Origin: Pseudoglutamicibacter albus
GTDB lineage: Bacteria > Actinomycetota > Actinomycetes > Actinomycetales > Micrococcaceae
DNA length: 64,000 nt
Reading direction: 5' to 3'
NCBI RefSeq assembly: GCF_031458175.1
Contig: NZ_JAVDXX010000001.1
Span: 372,001-436,000 of the forward strand
The notes beneath the pieces were generated by a model. It was not told the origin of the DNA. It worked only from the letters and a program-made list of their open reading frames with translations, and ran no database searches. A program made the translations under genes and the position numbers. Positions 36,885 through 45,430 of this stretch are shown here, in pieces (the stretch's first letter is position 1; the number at the start of each line of letters is the position of its first letter).

Positions 36885-37187
36885 CTTTTCTAGTCTAAGA
36901 TAAGGCCCTTGTAGACCAGGGCTCATCCGAGCAGGCTGAATGTGATCTGCGACCCACGCGGTACGCATCCACCTACAGGACTACAAGAAAAACGAAAACC
37001 GCCAGTACAGTGGGCAGAATGAGACCGCGGGTAGAACGCGAGACAGTGGGCCGGGTGGGCTCGCTACACACGCTCTGCCGCAACGATTAGCTCCGTAAGA
37101 GACAGCGTACTGACAACGACTGCGTACTGACAACGACAGCGCCGTGAGAATGTCAGCGCCATATTTACTGCAACGAGGAGGCACCGC
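36885..37187. other. Divergent intergenic region between purK and gtrA, with a tandem repeat
   Basis: About 300 nt. It holds a candidate purK -10 TAGACT (minus strand, 36892-36897), TGTGATCTGCGACCC at 36941-36955 (also found before sdh/manC), and a perfect 16-bp direct repeat at 37105-37137. No gene is visible. Confidence 0.55.
37105..37137 (+). repeat. Two perfect 16-bp direct repeats upstream of gtrA
   Basis: GCGTACTGACAACGAC occurs at 37105-37120 and 37122-37137, one base apart (17-bp period). It lies 50 nt before the gtrA start, where a regulator could bind two adjacent sites; simple tandem duplication is the alternative. Confidence 0.85.
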
Positions 37188-37670
37188 ATGATGCGAACCC
37201 TTTGGAGCAAAATGCGTACTCTCATCGAAGTGATGTGGCGCGAAGTCGCCAAGTTCGGTGTCGTGGGCGCTGTTGCCTGGGTTATCGACACAGCCGTGTT
37301 CCTGTGGCTTATCAAAGGCCCGATGTCAGATGCGGAAGTGTGGGCTAAAGGGTGGGCGACCGTGGTCGCCTCGATCTTCTCGTGGGCTGCAAACCGCTGG
37401 TGGACCTTCCGCCACCGCCGCAACAACCGGTGGGCGCGAGAATTCGTGCTCTTTGCCGTGATGAACGCGATTGGCCTGCTGATTGCTGCCGGATGTGTCT
37501 TCTTCACCAAGTACGTGCTTCAGATGACCAGCCCGATGGCGCTGTTCATCGCAGGCTCCGTTGTGGGGCTCGTGCTCGGAACCATTTTCCGCTTCATCGC
37601 CTACCGCTTGTGGGTCTTCAACGAGGCAAGCGCCACCGAGACCAAGCAGCGCCACGAAGTCACGCTCTGA
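37188..37670 (+). CDS. GtrA family membrane protein
   Basis: Four-helix membrane protein of the GtrA family, often involved in moving lipid-linked sugars (undecaprenyl or decaprenyl carriers) for cell-surface polysaccharide or arabinogalactan. Of 160 residues, helices lie near 21-43, 52-72, 84-105 and 115-138, with FSWAANRWWTFRHRR near residue 62 and FRFIAYRLWVFNE near the end. GAGGAGGC precedes the tandem ATG ATG start. It stands alone between purK (divergent) and TIGR03089 (convergent). Confidence 0.85.
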   Translation: MMRTLWSKMRTLIEVMWREVAKFGVVGAVAWVIDTAVFLWLIKGPMSDAEVWAKGWATVVASIFSWAANRWWTFRHRRNNRWAREFVLFAVMNAIGLLIAAGCVFFTKYVLQMTSPMALFIAGSVVGLVLGTIFRFIAYRLWVFNEASATETKQRHEVTL

Positions 37671-37697
37671 ACACTCGGTCACGCTCTGAGCACTCGG
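37659..37697 (+). repeat. 19-bp tandem duplication over the gtrA stop codon
   Basis: GTCACGCTCTGAACACTCG (37659-37677) is followed directly by GTCACGCTCTGAGCACTCG (37678-37696), one mismatch. The first copy contains the last gtrA codons and its TGA stop. Confidence 0.8.
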
Positions 37698-37734
37698 TGG
37701 CGCACTCAGTGTGAGGTCATGCTCTTAGCACGCG

Positions 37735-38589
37735 TTATACAACACCCGTAGTGATGGCTCGTGTGATGCGTTCTTGTTCGCATAGCGAATCAGTCGGCTT
37801 ACCCTCAACCAGGGATTCGAGGGGCAGCAGGACCAGCGAACCTTCGGATCTGCATGCCAAAAGCGATGCCATAGCCGCCGACCAATCACCGAGCCTCCAA
37901 TCACCGGACCTCCAGCCGCCAGCCGTGGCGTCCCGAGCCGCCTCGGCCTGAACGGCGGTCCCGCCTACCCCAAGCCAGGAGACGGACGTGGCTGCGCCAT
38001 CGTTGGCCTCCGTATAGGCCATGTGTTCAAGCGCGGTGGTGTCTAGACCATCGACGTCCCACGCGGCTTGCGCGGCGGCAGCGGCCGCGAATGCCAGCGC
38101 ATCGGGTTGTGCGCGGACCTCAGCTGCGTGATCGACCATCCCTTCGGGGACTTCGCCCGGGAAGGAAACCGCGAGGGCCTCAAGTGTTACTGCCAGGACG
38201 TCAGGGGCGGACACGTGCGCGGAGGGATTGCCAGTGATGACGAGGTCGGCGCTTTCCTCATGATCCGTGACGGTAGCCCCTAAAGAAAGGGCTGCCAACG
38301 CTAGTGGGAGTGTGCGCCAATGCGGCGGAACGTCAAGATGGACCGTATAACCGGGGCCGATCCCGAATTCCATCTCTAATAAGCCGGCGTTCTTGGCCCA
38401 CCAGTTAACAAGTACCCGGCCGGAGAGTTCGATGCGGTGGCCACGGGTTCGGTCGACCAGTAGGGGTGTGGTCGCGGTTCCGCGCTCAGCGATCAAACTC
38501 AGGGCCTGGGGGATCCTGAGCTCGAGCGACTCATCGTGTAGTGGGGGAGTGTGAGGTGAGGGGGTGCTGGGGGTAGAAGTCATACTCAT
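37735..38589 (-). CDS. TIGR03089 family protein
   Basis: Actinobacterial protein of unknown function resembling part of an AMP-binding fold; 284 residues. Recognisable blocks are LVDRTRGHRIELSGRVLVNWWAKNAGLL near residue 50, VHLDVPPHWRTLPLALAALSLGA near residue 85, and VTLEALAVSFPGEVPEGMVDHAAEVRAQPD near residue 135. It lacks the adenylate-forming P-loop, so it is unlikely to be an active ligase. ATG codons at 38589 and 38583 are both possible and neither has a Shine-Dalgarno. The family typically sits beside LCP, manA and whiB genes, as here. Confidence 0.82.
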   Translation of the reverse strand: MSMTSTPSTPSPHTPPLHDESLELRIPQALSLIAERGTATTPLLVDRTRGHRIELSGRVLVNWWAKNAGLLEMEFGIGPGYTVHLDVPPHWRTLPLALAALSLGATVTDHEESADLVITGNPSAHVSAPDVLAVTLEALAVSFPGEVPEGMVDHAAEVRAQPDALAFAAAAAAQAAWDVDGLDTTALEHMAYTEANDGAATSVSWLGVGGTAVQAEAARDATAGGWRSGDWRLGDWSAAMASLLACRSEGSLVLLPLESLVEGKPTDSLCEQERITRAITTGVV

Positions 38590-39015
38590 ATTTAACGTCA
38601 GGGATGCGCTTGAAAGGTAGTTCTCAGACACCCTCGGATGGTCACTTTTTTGATCTGCCCGAGTCTTTCTAGGCGACCGCAAAACACCCCAAACAGCGCA
38701 AATACCTAATAATTTCTAAGCTAACGCAAAGGTTTTTGTGTAGTAGCTCCAGGCTTGCGGCCTCAATCTTCATGGTGATACAAAAGCCATTTTTTGGCTC
38801 GATTTCGCGACGTCGGCATTTGACGAATCGTTCTTACGTGGATGTAATTATGTGTGTGCGCCGAGCTCGGTAGTACACCTGAGGGTACGAGTGAGCTAGG
38901 CGCGCCAAACCACCCCCAACGGTTATGCAATTGTTAGGAAGCTGACCTGAGGTGGGAGGCGTCGAAAACGGCGCAAGATTTTGATGTGGCGAACGGATGA
39001 AGGGACGCATGACAC
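38590..39015. other. AT-rich intergenic region before whiB
   Basis: About 425 nt without a gene, more AT-rich than the rest of the window. It must hold promoters for TIGR03089 (leftward) and whiB (rightward). Seen: a perfect 10-bp palindrome CCGAGCTCGG (38861-38870) and next to it an imperfect palindrome GTACACCTGAGGGTAC (38873-38888). I could not place a convincing -35/-10 pair. Confidence 0.45.
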
Positions 39016-39669
39016 ATGGCACAGCGTGACCGCTACGAGCTCGCGGAGGCCCGCGAGGAGCGAGCAGTTGTTACGCGCGATGTGCCCGGCGATTGGTTCC
39101 TCGATCCAGCGGACCCTGAAGCCGGCACGCGCTACAACAGCAATCTTGACTTAGAAGATGCTGCGACCGCTTTCCTGGCGGCGCATTCCTCTTCCGATGC
39201 CCCGGAAGCGCTGGCGACTGTAACGCCGCTGCACACCGAGGGTTTCGATGCCACTCAACTCGACACTGCACGGCCAGGTGCTACGCAGTTCAATGCTGAC
39301 CAGTTTGGTAATGCCGAAACGAACGCTGGAAATGCGACGAGCCTACTCGAAGCGGCACCGAGTGCAGGATCAGCTCCTGCCGAGGTGGAGAAGCCGTCGT
39401 CCCAGCAGTTCGTTTCACTCTCCGAATTCATGGGAATGGCAGACGACGGTGAGCTCGGCTGGCAGACCCAGGCACTGTGTGCCCAGACTGATCCGGAAGC
39501 GTTCTTCCCTGAAAAGGGCGGCTCAACCCGTGACGCTAAGAAGGTTTGCGGTTCGTGCGCGGTCCGTGCACAGTGTCTTGAATATGCACTGAAGAATGAC
39601 GAACGCTTTGGTATCTGGGGCGGGATGTCTGAGCGTGAGCGTCGTCGACTTCGAAAGCAGGGTGCCTGA
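39016..39669 (+). CDS. WhiB family transcriptional regulator with long N-terminal extension
   Basis: Iron-sulfur regulator of the WhiB family, probably the WhiB2/WhmD division-related group by context and sequence. The last ~80 of 217 residues are canonical: C155 (QALCAQTDPEAFFPEKGG), the pair C175/C178 (KKVCGSC) and C184 (RAQCLEYAL) bind [4Fe-4S]. The turn GIWGG and the basic ERRRLRKQ follow. The first ~135 residues are acidic, alanine-rich and of low complexity, much longer than in usual 80-130 residue members. An internal ATG at 39430 would give a standard-length protein but has no Shine-Dalgarno; AAGGGA lies 12 nt before 39016. Confidence 0.88.
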   Translation: MAQRDRYELAEAREERAVVTRDVPGDWFLDPADPEAGTRYNSNLDLEDAATAFLAAHSSSDAPEALATVTPLHTEGFDATQLDTARPGATQFNADQFGNAETNAGNATSLLEAAPSAGSAPAEVEKPSSQQFVSLSEFMGMADDGELGWQTQALCAQTDPEAFFPEKGGSTRDAKKVCGSCAVRAQCLEYALKNDERFGIWGGMSERERRRLRKQGA

Positions 39670-42600
39670 TCAGTAGCGCAGCTCATGTAACGGCAGTTGT
39701 TGTCACCCATGATGCCGCATCGTTTTTACCGGCCACGGTCGAAGGTCTTATGACCCAGACCCGGCCGGTCGATGCGTTATATGGCGTTGATACGGGTTCA
39801 CGGGATGGCTCCGCGCAGCTACTTCGCGAGCTTCTACCTGAGTCGGCCGTGGTCTTAGAAGAGCCTGGAACCCACTTTGGTGCGGCTGTTCAGCGAGCTG
39901 TAGATCACATGCCTTCGCAGGGCGAAAGCGCAGCCCGTGAATGGCTGTGGTTTATCCACGATGACTCCGAGCCTGCCGCTGATGCGCTTGAGTTGATGCT
40001 TGCGGAGATCAGCAAGTCTGAATCCACCGCGGTCGCTGGCGCTAAACAGGTGGATGCCAGCGACCGAGTGCATCTGCTGGACGCCGGTCTGAGCCTGACC
40101 CGCCACGGTGAACGGTTCGCTGGTGTTGGTCTTGAAGAAAAAGACCAAGGCCAGTACGACATGTATACGGACCGTTTAGGCGTCAACTCTGCTGGGATGT
40201 TGTTTCGCCGCGATGTGTTTGAGGAGCTCGGCGGGTTTGATCCGGCTCTTCCTGGTGTTGGCGATGACGTCGATTTGGGGCGGCGTGCATGGCTTGCAGG
40301 CCACCGTGTGGTGCTTGTTCCGGGTGCGTATATGTTTCACCGGCCCGATGTGGTCAAGGACATCGCGGGTGAGGACGCCCAATACGCTGCCGCGAAATAC
40401 ACGCGTTTGAAGTATGCGGCACCGCTGACTTCCTTTTTTCTTGGCCTGTGGATGATCGTGTCCGGGCTGGGTAGCGCTGTGGCGCGCCTGATTGCTGGAG
40501 ATACGCACACTGCGGGGCTTGAGTTCCGGCACGCGTTCGCCCCGTTGACCCGCATGGGGGCGGTGCGCAGGGGCCGGAAATCGGTGCGGCGTATCCGGAA
40601 GGTTCCTCGTTCGAGTGTGAACAGGCTTCTGGTGGGCCGTGCGCAATACAGAGACCACGAGCGGGCTATCCGCGACGGGTTGATGTTGCATGATGCTGAA
40701 GCCCAAGCGGATCAGACAACGCGTGCCGAAGCCAGCGGTGACGATGATTCCTTTGAGGCCGCGGCCGCCGATGGCCGTACGACCCGCGGCGTTGCTGCCG
40801 GGGTGATCGCGGTGGCTCTCGCCGCGATCGTTGGCGCGGTGACGTTCCGTGGCGCGATCATGGCTAAGGGCATCGCAGGTGGAGCGTTGTTGACGCCGAA
40901 TGATTCGCTGTCACAGATGTGGCATGCCGCGGTTTCGCCGTGGTCCACCGAGATGTTCGGTATGGCCTCTGGGCCGGATGCTTTCGCTGGGATCTTGTTC
41001 TGGCTTGCACTCATCAGCGGCGGTAACGCTCCGATGGGTATTGTGGTCGCCTATTTCTTAGCTTTGCCGGCTGCCGCGTTCACGATGTGGTGGGCTCTGC
41101 GTCTGGTCACGCGCGCTCCGGCTTTCCGCGGCATCGGCGCGTTGCTGTGGGCTTTGGCTCCGGTGTTCGCGGTTGATTTGACGCAAGGCCGGATCGCTCC
41201 CGCGTTGGTGCATGTTGTTCTCCCGCTGTTGGTGTATGCGTTGGCGCGCGCGGTAGGTGTTCGTGGCGCGGTGGGCGTTGCCTCCTATTCGGAGAATGAA
41301 GGGCTGTCCTCGTGGCCTTCGGCTGTTTTCGCGAGTGTTCTTGCCGTTGTGGTGGTTGCCGCTGAGCCGTTGTGGCTGGTCCCGCTTGTAGTCTTCACGC
41401 TGGTTGCCGCCGTGGTTTCTCGCCGGGCTCGGGTGTTGGCGTGGGTTCCTGCTCCTGCGTTGATCGCTTCCGCCCCTACGATCCTTGATGCGATCCGCAC
41501 CCCGCGGATTGCTTTGGCGCAACCTGGCTTGCCGCTGCCGGGTGAGCCGACGCCTGCGTGGCAGGCTTTGCTGGGTTTCCCATCGGGTTTCGATGCGGGC
41601 TCTACCGTGACGGGGTGGGGGTGGCTTCCTGGAGGTCATGGAGCGCTGATCGTTGCGCTGGCGTGCGGTGTTCCGTTGCTGCTGATGGGCTTGATAGGCC
41701 TGGTTGCTCCGCTCAAGCGGGCTACGTGGATCCGAGTGTTTGCGTTGGTAGCGTTGGTTGTGTTCGCGGCATCGGTTGCTGCGAGCTGGCTGGTTGCCTC
41801 CACTGTTGGTGGGCAACGCACCCACTATTACGTGGGTTCCGCGGTGAGCCTCGTGTGGCTCGCTTTTGTGTTCTCGGCCGGCGCGATGCGTGAGGCGGGG
41901 ACTGTACGGATCCGGGCGCACGTGCAGCGGACACGGTGGACGGGCAGGCTGGTTGCTTACTCGGTCATGGTCACGATGCTGGTGAGTGGGACCACCTGGC
42001 TGGCTCCGATGACGCAATCGGATGCGGTTTCTCAGGATGCTGACCGTGGTCTGGGGATGCAGCCTGCTGTTCACGCTGTGGAGGAAACCACGCTTCCGGT
42101 CACAGCAGCTGACCGCGGTGTGGGGCCGTTTGAGGAACGCACCCTTGTTCTATCCGGTGCCCAGGATGGTCTCTTCCGCGCCAATATCGTGACCGGTGAT
42201 GGCTTGCATCTGGAAGAGGTGCGTTTACGTCCGCACGCGAGCACCTTGGGTGGCAGCGTGTTGGATCCGTCTGGCACCGTGATCGCTGAGGCGCCGAAGG
42301 CTCAAAACCTGGCCAAGGAAGCTGTTGCCGGTTTGGTTTCCGGTGACGGCGGCGATGCCGCTGAAACGCTAAGGCAACTGGGTGTTGGCTACATCGTGAT
42401 GAAGGCTGCACCTAATAATGGAAGTGTTGCGAAGAACCTGGATTCGATCCCGGGTATCGCCGCGGTGACACGTGGCGAGCGGTCACCGGCCTGGTTGTGG
42501 CAAGTGGACACCTCGGAGGCGACTCAGGAGCTCTATGAGCTGACGGGCTCTGTCACTTCTCGCGTACGCGTTGAGGCCGCTGATGGCACGATGCTGCAGC

Positions 42601-43139
42601 TGCTCAAGAGCGAACACGGCGCGGTGACAGATCAGAAGATTGAGACCACGCAAGCTGGCTCGGAAGGTTCTGGCCGCTTGGTGGTCATGGCAGAGAACTT
42701 CGATTCCGGTTGGAGCGCAAGCCTCAACGGTAAAGATCTGCAACCACAGAAATACAAGGGCTGGATGCAGGCCTTCGAGTTGCCTGTAGAGGACGGCACG
42801 TTGAATATTACGTATTCGACGTGGTGGCAGACCCCGTGGCTGATTCTTTCGGCGATCGTAGCGGCGTTCTGTGCGTTGTCGATGATGCCGATGCCGCGCG
42901 GATGGCGCAACCGCGTCCGCTACGTGCCGGTCTACCGTGAGCCATACGATCCGGATGCGGTAGCAACAAACGCGCCGGATGCGGAAGCAACGGACACGCC
43001 GGAGCATGCAGCTGAGCCTGAACTAGCAGATGAATCTGAACCAGCAACTGAACCCGACCCAGCAGATGAATCTGGTCCAGCAGGTGTGTCAGAGACTGAC
43101 CTAGTGGAGGAGGGTGAGCGTGAGCGAAAAGAAGACTGA
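39666..43139 (+). CDS. Large GT2 glycosyltransferase with multi-pass membrane domain
   Basis: Predicted wall or surface glycosyltransferase, about 1,157 residues. A GT2 domain occupies residues 1-290: VTAVVVTHDAASFLPATVEG at residues 10-29, VDTGSRDGS, FIHDDSEP as the metal/nucleotide motif, and GVGDDVDLGRRAW. Some 12-13 membrane helices follow, then an extracytoplasmic domain and a last helix before an acidic E/P/A-rich tail. No ATG, GTG or TTG exists in frame between the TGA at 39636 and 39750, yet family sequence begins near 39690. The only start that keeps the domain is CTG at 39666, which overlaps the whiB TGA as CTGA and has AGGG 5 nt upstream. If ATG 39750 were used, the first GT2 strand would be lost. 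Confidence 0.82.
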   Translation: MISSAAHVTAVVVTHDAASFLPATVEGLMTQTRPVDALYGVDTGSRDGSAQLLRELLPESAVVLEEPGTHFGAAVQRAVDHMPSQGESAAREWLWFIHDDSEPAADALELMLAEISKSESTAVAGAKQVDASDRVHLLDAGLSLTRHGERFAGVGLEEKDQGQYDMYTDRLGVNSAGMLFRRDVFEELGGFDPALPGVGDDVDLGRRAWLAGHRVVLVPGAYMFHRPDVVKDIAGEDAQYAAAKYTRLKYAAPLTSFFLGLWMIVSGLGSAVARLIAGDTHTAGLEFRHAFAPLTRMGAVRRGRKSVRRIRKVPRSSVNRLLVGRAQYRDHERAIRDGLMLHDAEAQADQTTRAEASGDDDSFEAAAADGRTTRGVAAGVIAVALAAIVGAVTFRGAIMAKGIAGGALLTPNDSLSQMWHAAVSPWSTEMFGMASGPDAFAGILFWLALISGGNAPMGIVVAYFLALPAAAFTMWWALRLVTRAPAFRGIGALLWALAPVFAVDLTQGRIAPALVHVVLPLLVYALARAVGVRGAVGVASYSENEGLSSWPSAVFASVLAVVVVAAEPLWLVPLVVFTLVAAVVSRRARVLAWVPAPALIASAPTILDAIRTPRIALAQPGLPLPGEPTPAWQALLGFPSGFDAGSTVTGWGWLPGGHGALIVALACGVPLLLMGLIGLVAPLKRATWIRVFALVALVVFAASVAASWLVASTVGGQRTHYYVGSAVSLVWLAFVFSAGAMREAGTVRIRAHVQRTRWTGRLVAYSVMVTMLVSGTTWLAPMTQSDAVSQDADRGLGMQPAVHAVEETTLPVTAADRGVGPFEERTLVLSGAQDGLFRANIVTGDGLHLEEVRLRPHASTLGGSVLDPSGTVIAEAPKAQNLAKEAVAGLVSGDGGDAAETLRQLGVGYIVMKAAPNNGSVAKNLDSIPGIAAVTRGERSPAWLWQVDTSEATQELYELTGSVTSRVRVEAADGTMLQLLKSEHGAVTDQKIETTQAGSEGSGRLVVMAENFDSGWSASLNGKDLQPQKYKGWMQAFELPVEDGTLNITYSTWWQTPWLILSAIVAAFCALSMMPMPRGWRNRVRYVPVYREPYDPDAVATNAPDAEATDTPEHAAEPELADESEPATEPDPADESGPAGVSETDLVEEGERERKED

Positions 43140-44742
43140 CGATCCAGCGCCTCGCACCGCGCGGTCGCGTTCGAAGGTTGTTCTCGCCGCCGCCACTGGT
43201 GCGTTGCTCGTTGCAGGTTTCGGTGCTGTTTCGGTGGCTGATCATTTCTTAGCCCCGGACACAGACGGGGAGCCGGTGGCGATCGCTGCGACCTCGTTGC
43301 CGGTTTCTGAAAGCACACTTGTGTGCGGGCCTACTATCGCGGCGGCTTCCACCAATCAGGGGGCCACGGATTCTGCCTACGCGCCTGGCGCTGACCACGC
43401 GTCCTCCACGTTGCGCGGCATAGCTTTAGGGGACCGGGGTATGCGCGTTCCTGGGGCGCGCATCGTAAGCGGGGATAAGACTGAGCAGGTTTCGAAGGAT
43501 CTTCCGGAACAGGAAGCTCTCAAGGTCGCAACGCGTAACGAACAGGGCCTGTCTGGAACGAAGGCCGTTGGCAAGGGTGGTGTGAAGGCCAACGATTCGG
43601 CGTGGTTCACGGTTCAGGGGCTCGGCGGTAATGCTTCACCGGCGGCGGGTGTGCGTACTATCCGGCAGAAGGATGGGGACCTGGAAGGTTTCGCGAGTGT
43701 GCCGTGCACGGCACCTTCTACGTCACACACGATTGTGGGTGGCTCTACAACGTTGGGGCATGCCGCTGTTTTGGTGGTGACTAACACGCAACAGGCGACC
43801 GCTACGGTGCAGGTCGATGTCTCTACCAAGGATGGGGTGAGCTCGGCTGGAATCCCGCAGTTCACGCTCAACCCGGGCGATACTCGCACGATCAACCTGG
43901 CCTCGGCTGCCTCTGATGCCGATGCGGTCGCGGTCACGGTGAATTCTTCGGGCTCGCCTGTGCGTGCCGCTGTGGCTCAGACCGCGCTCAGAGGTTTGGT
44001 TCCCGGTGGTATCGACAGTGTTGAGGCTCAAGCCGAGCTGGGTCAGAAGGTGATCATCCCGGGTGTTCAGGCTCAAGACCCTGCGGCTGACCGTTCCGCA
44101 CGCCGCACTGAGGAAGCAGGGGATCTGACCCCCTCCGTCATCCTCTACAACCCGGCGGCTAAGAAAACTCAGGCCACCGTGACGGCGGTGCGCGATAACG
44201 GCACGTCTGTTGACCTCGGCTCAGTGGCCTTGGAAGGGCGCAGCGTGGGCAGTGTTGCTACGGATGCTTTGCCGGCGGGCACCTATTCGATCGTGGTTGA
44301 GGCGGATACTTCGGTTGCTGCGACCGCGCGGCTACTTCGCGGACAGGACGCCGATAAGGCCCACGACGTGGCATATATCCCTGGCACCTCAGCGCTGGGC
44401 AACCAGAACCTGGTTGCGCTTCCGGAGCAGGGGGCGGCGCGGTTGAGGATCTTCGCAGACCACGATGCGGTGGTTACGGTCACGCCGGTCTTAGGTAACG
44501 GCACGCTCGGTAAAGCTCAGCGCGTTGAAGTCGCTGCCCAGCGCACGGTTGAAGTCGAGCCAGCTAAGAACGCGGTGGGCTTGCACGTTGCCTCTAGCCG
44601 CGGAGAAGCCTACGCATCGGTTGTGACTACCGACGGCGTGGGAATCGCTGCGATGAATGTTCTCAACACGGATCAATCCAACGCTGCAGTGCGGGTGGAT
44701 CTGAACCCGGTTGCTCCGCGATCCGTAAGCGGCGAATACTAG
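43120..44742 (+). CDS. DUF5719 family secreted/membrane-anchored protein
   Basis: Actinobacterial protein of unknown function, 540 residues, normally found right after the large glycosyltransferase. A basic N-terminus leads into one helix (VLAAATGALLVAGFGAVSV, near residue 20), a signal anchor. The rest is extracytoplasmic and rich in beta-strand-like, Ala/Val/Thr repeats. Two cysteines (near residues 65 and 195, LVCGPT and VPCTAP) may pair. The GTG at 43120 is chosen because GGAGGAGG lies 6 nt upstream. It overlaps the glycosyltransferase end by 20 nt, so the two are coupled. Confidence 0.83.
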   Translation: MSEKKTDDPAPRTARSRSKVVLAAATGALLVAGFGAVSVADHFLAPDTDGEPVAIAATSLPVSESTLVCGPTIAAASTNQGATDSAYAPGADHASSTLRGIALGDRGMRVPGARIVSGDKTEQVSKDLPEQEALKVATRNEQGLSGTKAVGKGGVKANDSAWFTVQGLGGNASPAAGVRTIRQKDGDLEGFASVPCTAPSTSHTIVGGSTTLGHAAVLVVTNTQQATATVQVDVSTKDGVSSAGIPQFTLNPGDTRTINLASAASDADAVAVTVNSSGSPVRAAVAQTALRGLVPGGIDSVEAQAELGQKVIIPGVQAQDPAADRSARRTEEAGDLTPSVILYNPAAKKTQATVTAVRDNGTSVDLGSVALEGRSVGSVATDALPAGTYSIVVEADTSVAATARLLRGQDADKAHDVAYIPGTSALGNQNLVALPEQGAARLRIFADHDAVVTVTPVLGNGTLGKAQRVEVAAQRTVEVEPAKNAVGLHVASSRGEAYASVVTTDGVGIAAMNVLNTDQSNAAVRVDLNPVAPRSVSGEY

Positions 44743-44762
44743 AAACCGCGGGCTACCGGTAT

Positions 44763-45275
44763 CTAACGGTGAGGGCCTGTCCCATAGATCGGGTCGATCT
44801 CTTCAGGCGGGACGTTGAGGAACTCACTCACGAGCTCAATCACAACGTCAGCGACGATGTGCGCCAAGTGGTGCTCATCCACAGCCGAGGTCTCGATCGG
44901 TCTGCGAAACAACACCACATGGCGTGTGCTGCGGTGTGGGTTCCGGCGCTCTTGCCTCACTGTTGCAACCCCGAGCGGGACCGTTTCACCGCGGGCGGTA
45001 GCCCGCTCCAGGGACGCGGAGCTCGGTACGGTCCGCACCGCAAAATTGATGCCTTGAAGCTCATCTGCCCACGTTTCGAAAAGCCGGTCAACAACCTCCC
45101 ACATGATCTGTTCAACCCGCTGATTCCGGCGCTCAGCACCAGGCGACATCGGCGGTAGGACGTTTCCACGCCATCGCCCACGCACATCGGCGCGGCGACG
45201 TTGAACGCCTCCACTGACTGCCCGCGAAGCCAACGAACCTTCTCTGAGTGGGTGTGGATCGATTCTCCAGCTCAT
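44763..45275 (-). CDS. Zincin-like (DUF1025-type) protein lacking HExxH
   Basis: Annotated in relatives as a metallopeptidase family protein; 170 residues. The conserved block FAVRTVPS...RHVVLFRRPIE...HLAHIVADVVIELVSEFLNVPPEEIDPIYG is visible. The segment where HExxH should be reads DVVIELVSEFLN: the glutamate remains but both zinc histidines are missing, so catalysis is doubtful. The first ~45 residues are arginine-rich. The ATG at 45275 has no Shine-Dalgarno but TATGCT ends 6 nt before it. Divergent from DUF3499, the usual arrangement in the phylum. Confidence 0.75.
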   Translation of the reverse strand: MSWRIDPHPLREGSLASRAVSGGVQRRRADVRGRWRGNVLPPMSPGAERRNQRVEQIMWEVVDRLFETWADELQGINFAVRTVPSSASLERATARGETVPLGVATVRQERRNPHRSTRHVVLFRRPIETSAVDEHHLAHIVADVVIELVSEFLNVPPEEIDPIYGTGPHR

Positions 45276-45281
45276 ACCGCC

Positions 45282-45287
45282 AGCATA
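45282..45287 (-). promoter_or_regulatory. Candidate -10 (TATGCT) for the zincin-like gene, leaderless
   Basis: TATGCT on the minus strand ends 6 nt before the ATG at 45275, predicting transcription from the ATG. No clear -35. Confidence 0.5.
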
Positions 45288-45309
45288 TCCACGCCCAACC
45301 GATACCCAG

Positions 45310-45349
45310 AAGGTTGAGCCCAAAAGGTTGAGCCCAAAAGGTTGAGTCT
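45310..45349 (+). repeat. Three tandem copies of a 14-bp unit
   Basis: AAGGTTGAGCCCAA at 45310-45323 and again at 45324-45337, then a partial variant AAGGTTGAGTCT at 45338-45349. It lies in the divergent region between the zincin-like gene and DUF3499. Confidence 0.85.
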
Positions 45350-45417
45350 AGAACCATTGAGCAGAGTCACGCATCAGTTTCCGGCCCTGCCTCCACCTCT
45401 TTACCTAACGCGACTAG

Positions 45418-45423
45418 TACGCT
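45418..45423 (+). promoter_or_regulatory. Candidate -10 (TACGCT) for the DUF3499 gene, leaderless
   Basis: TACGCT ends 7 nt before the GTG at 45431. No Shine-Dalgarno precedes that GTG. Confidence 0.4.
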
Positions 45424-45430
45424 ATCAAGC

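Noticed and set aside
41058-42074. 338-codon open frame antisense to the glycosyltransferase
   Set aside because: Arg/Gln/His-rich composition typical of the complement of hydrophobic coding sequence; no motif.
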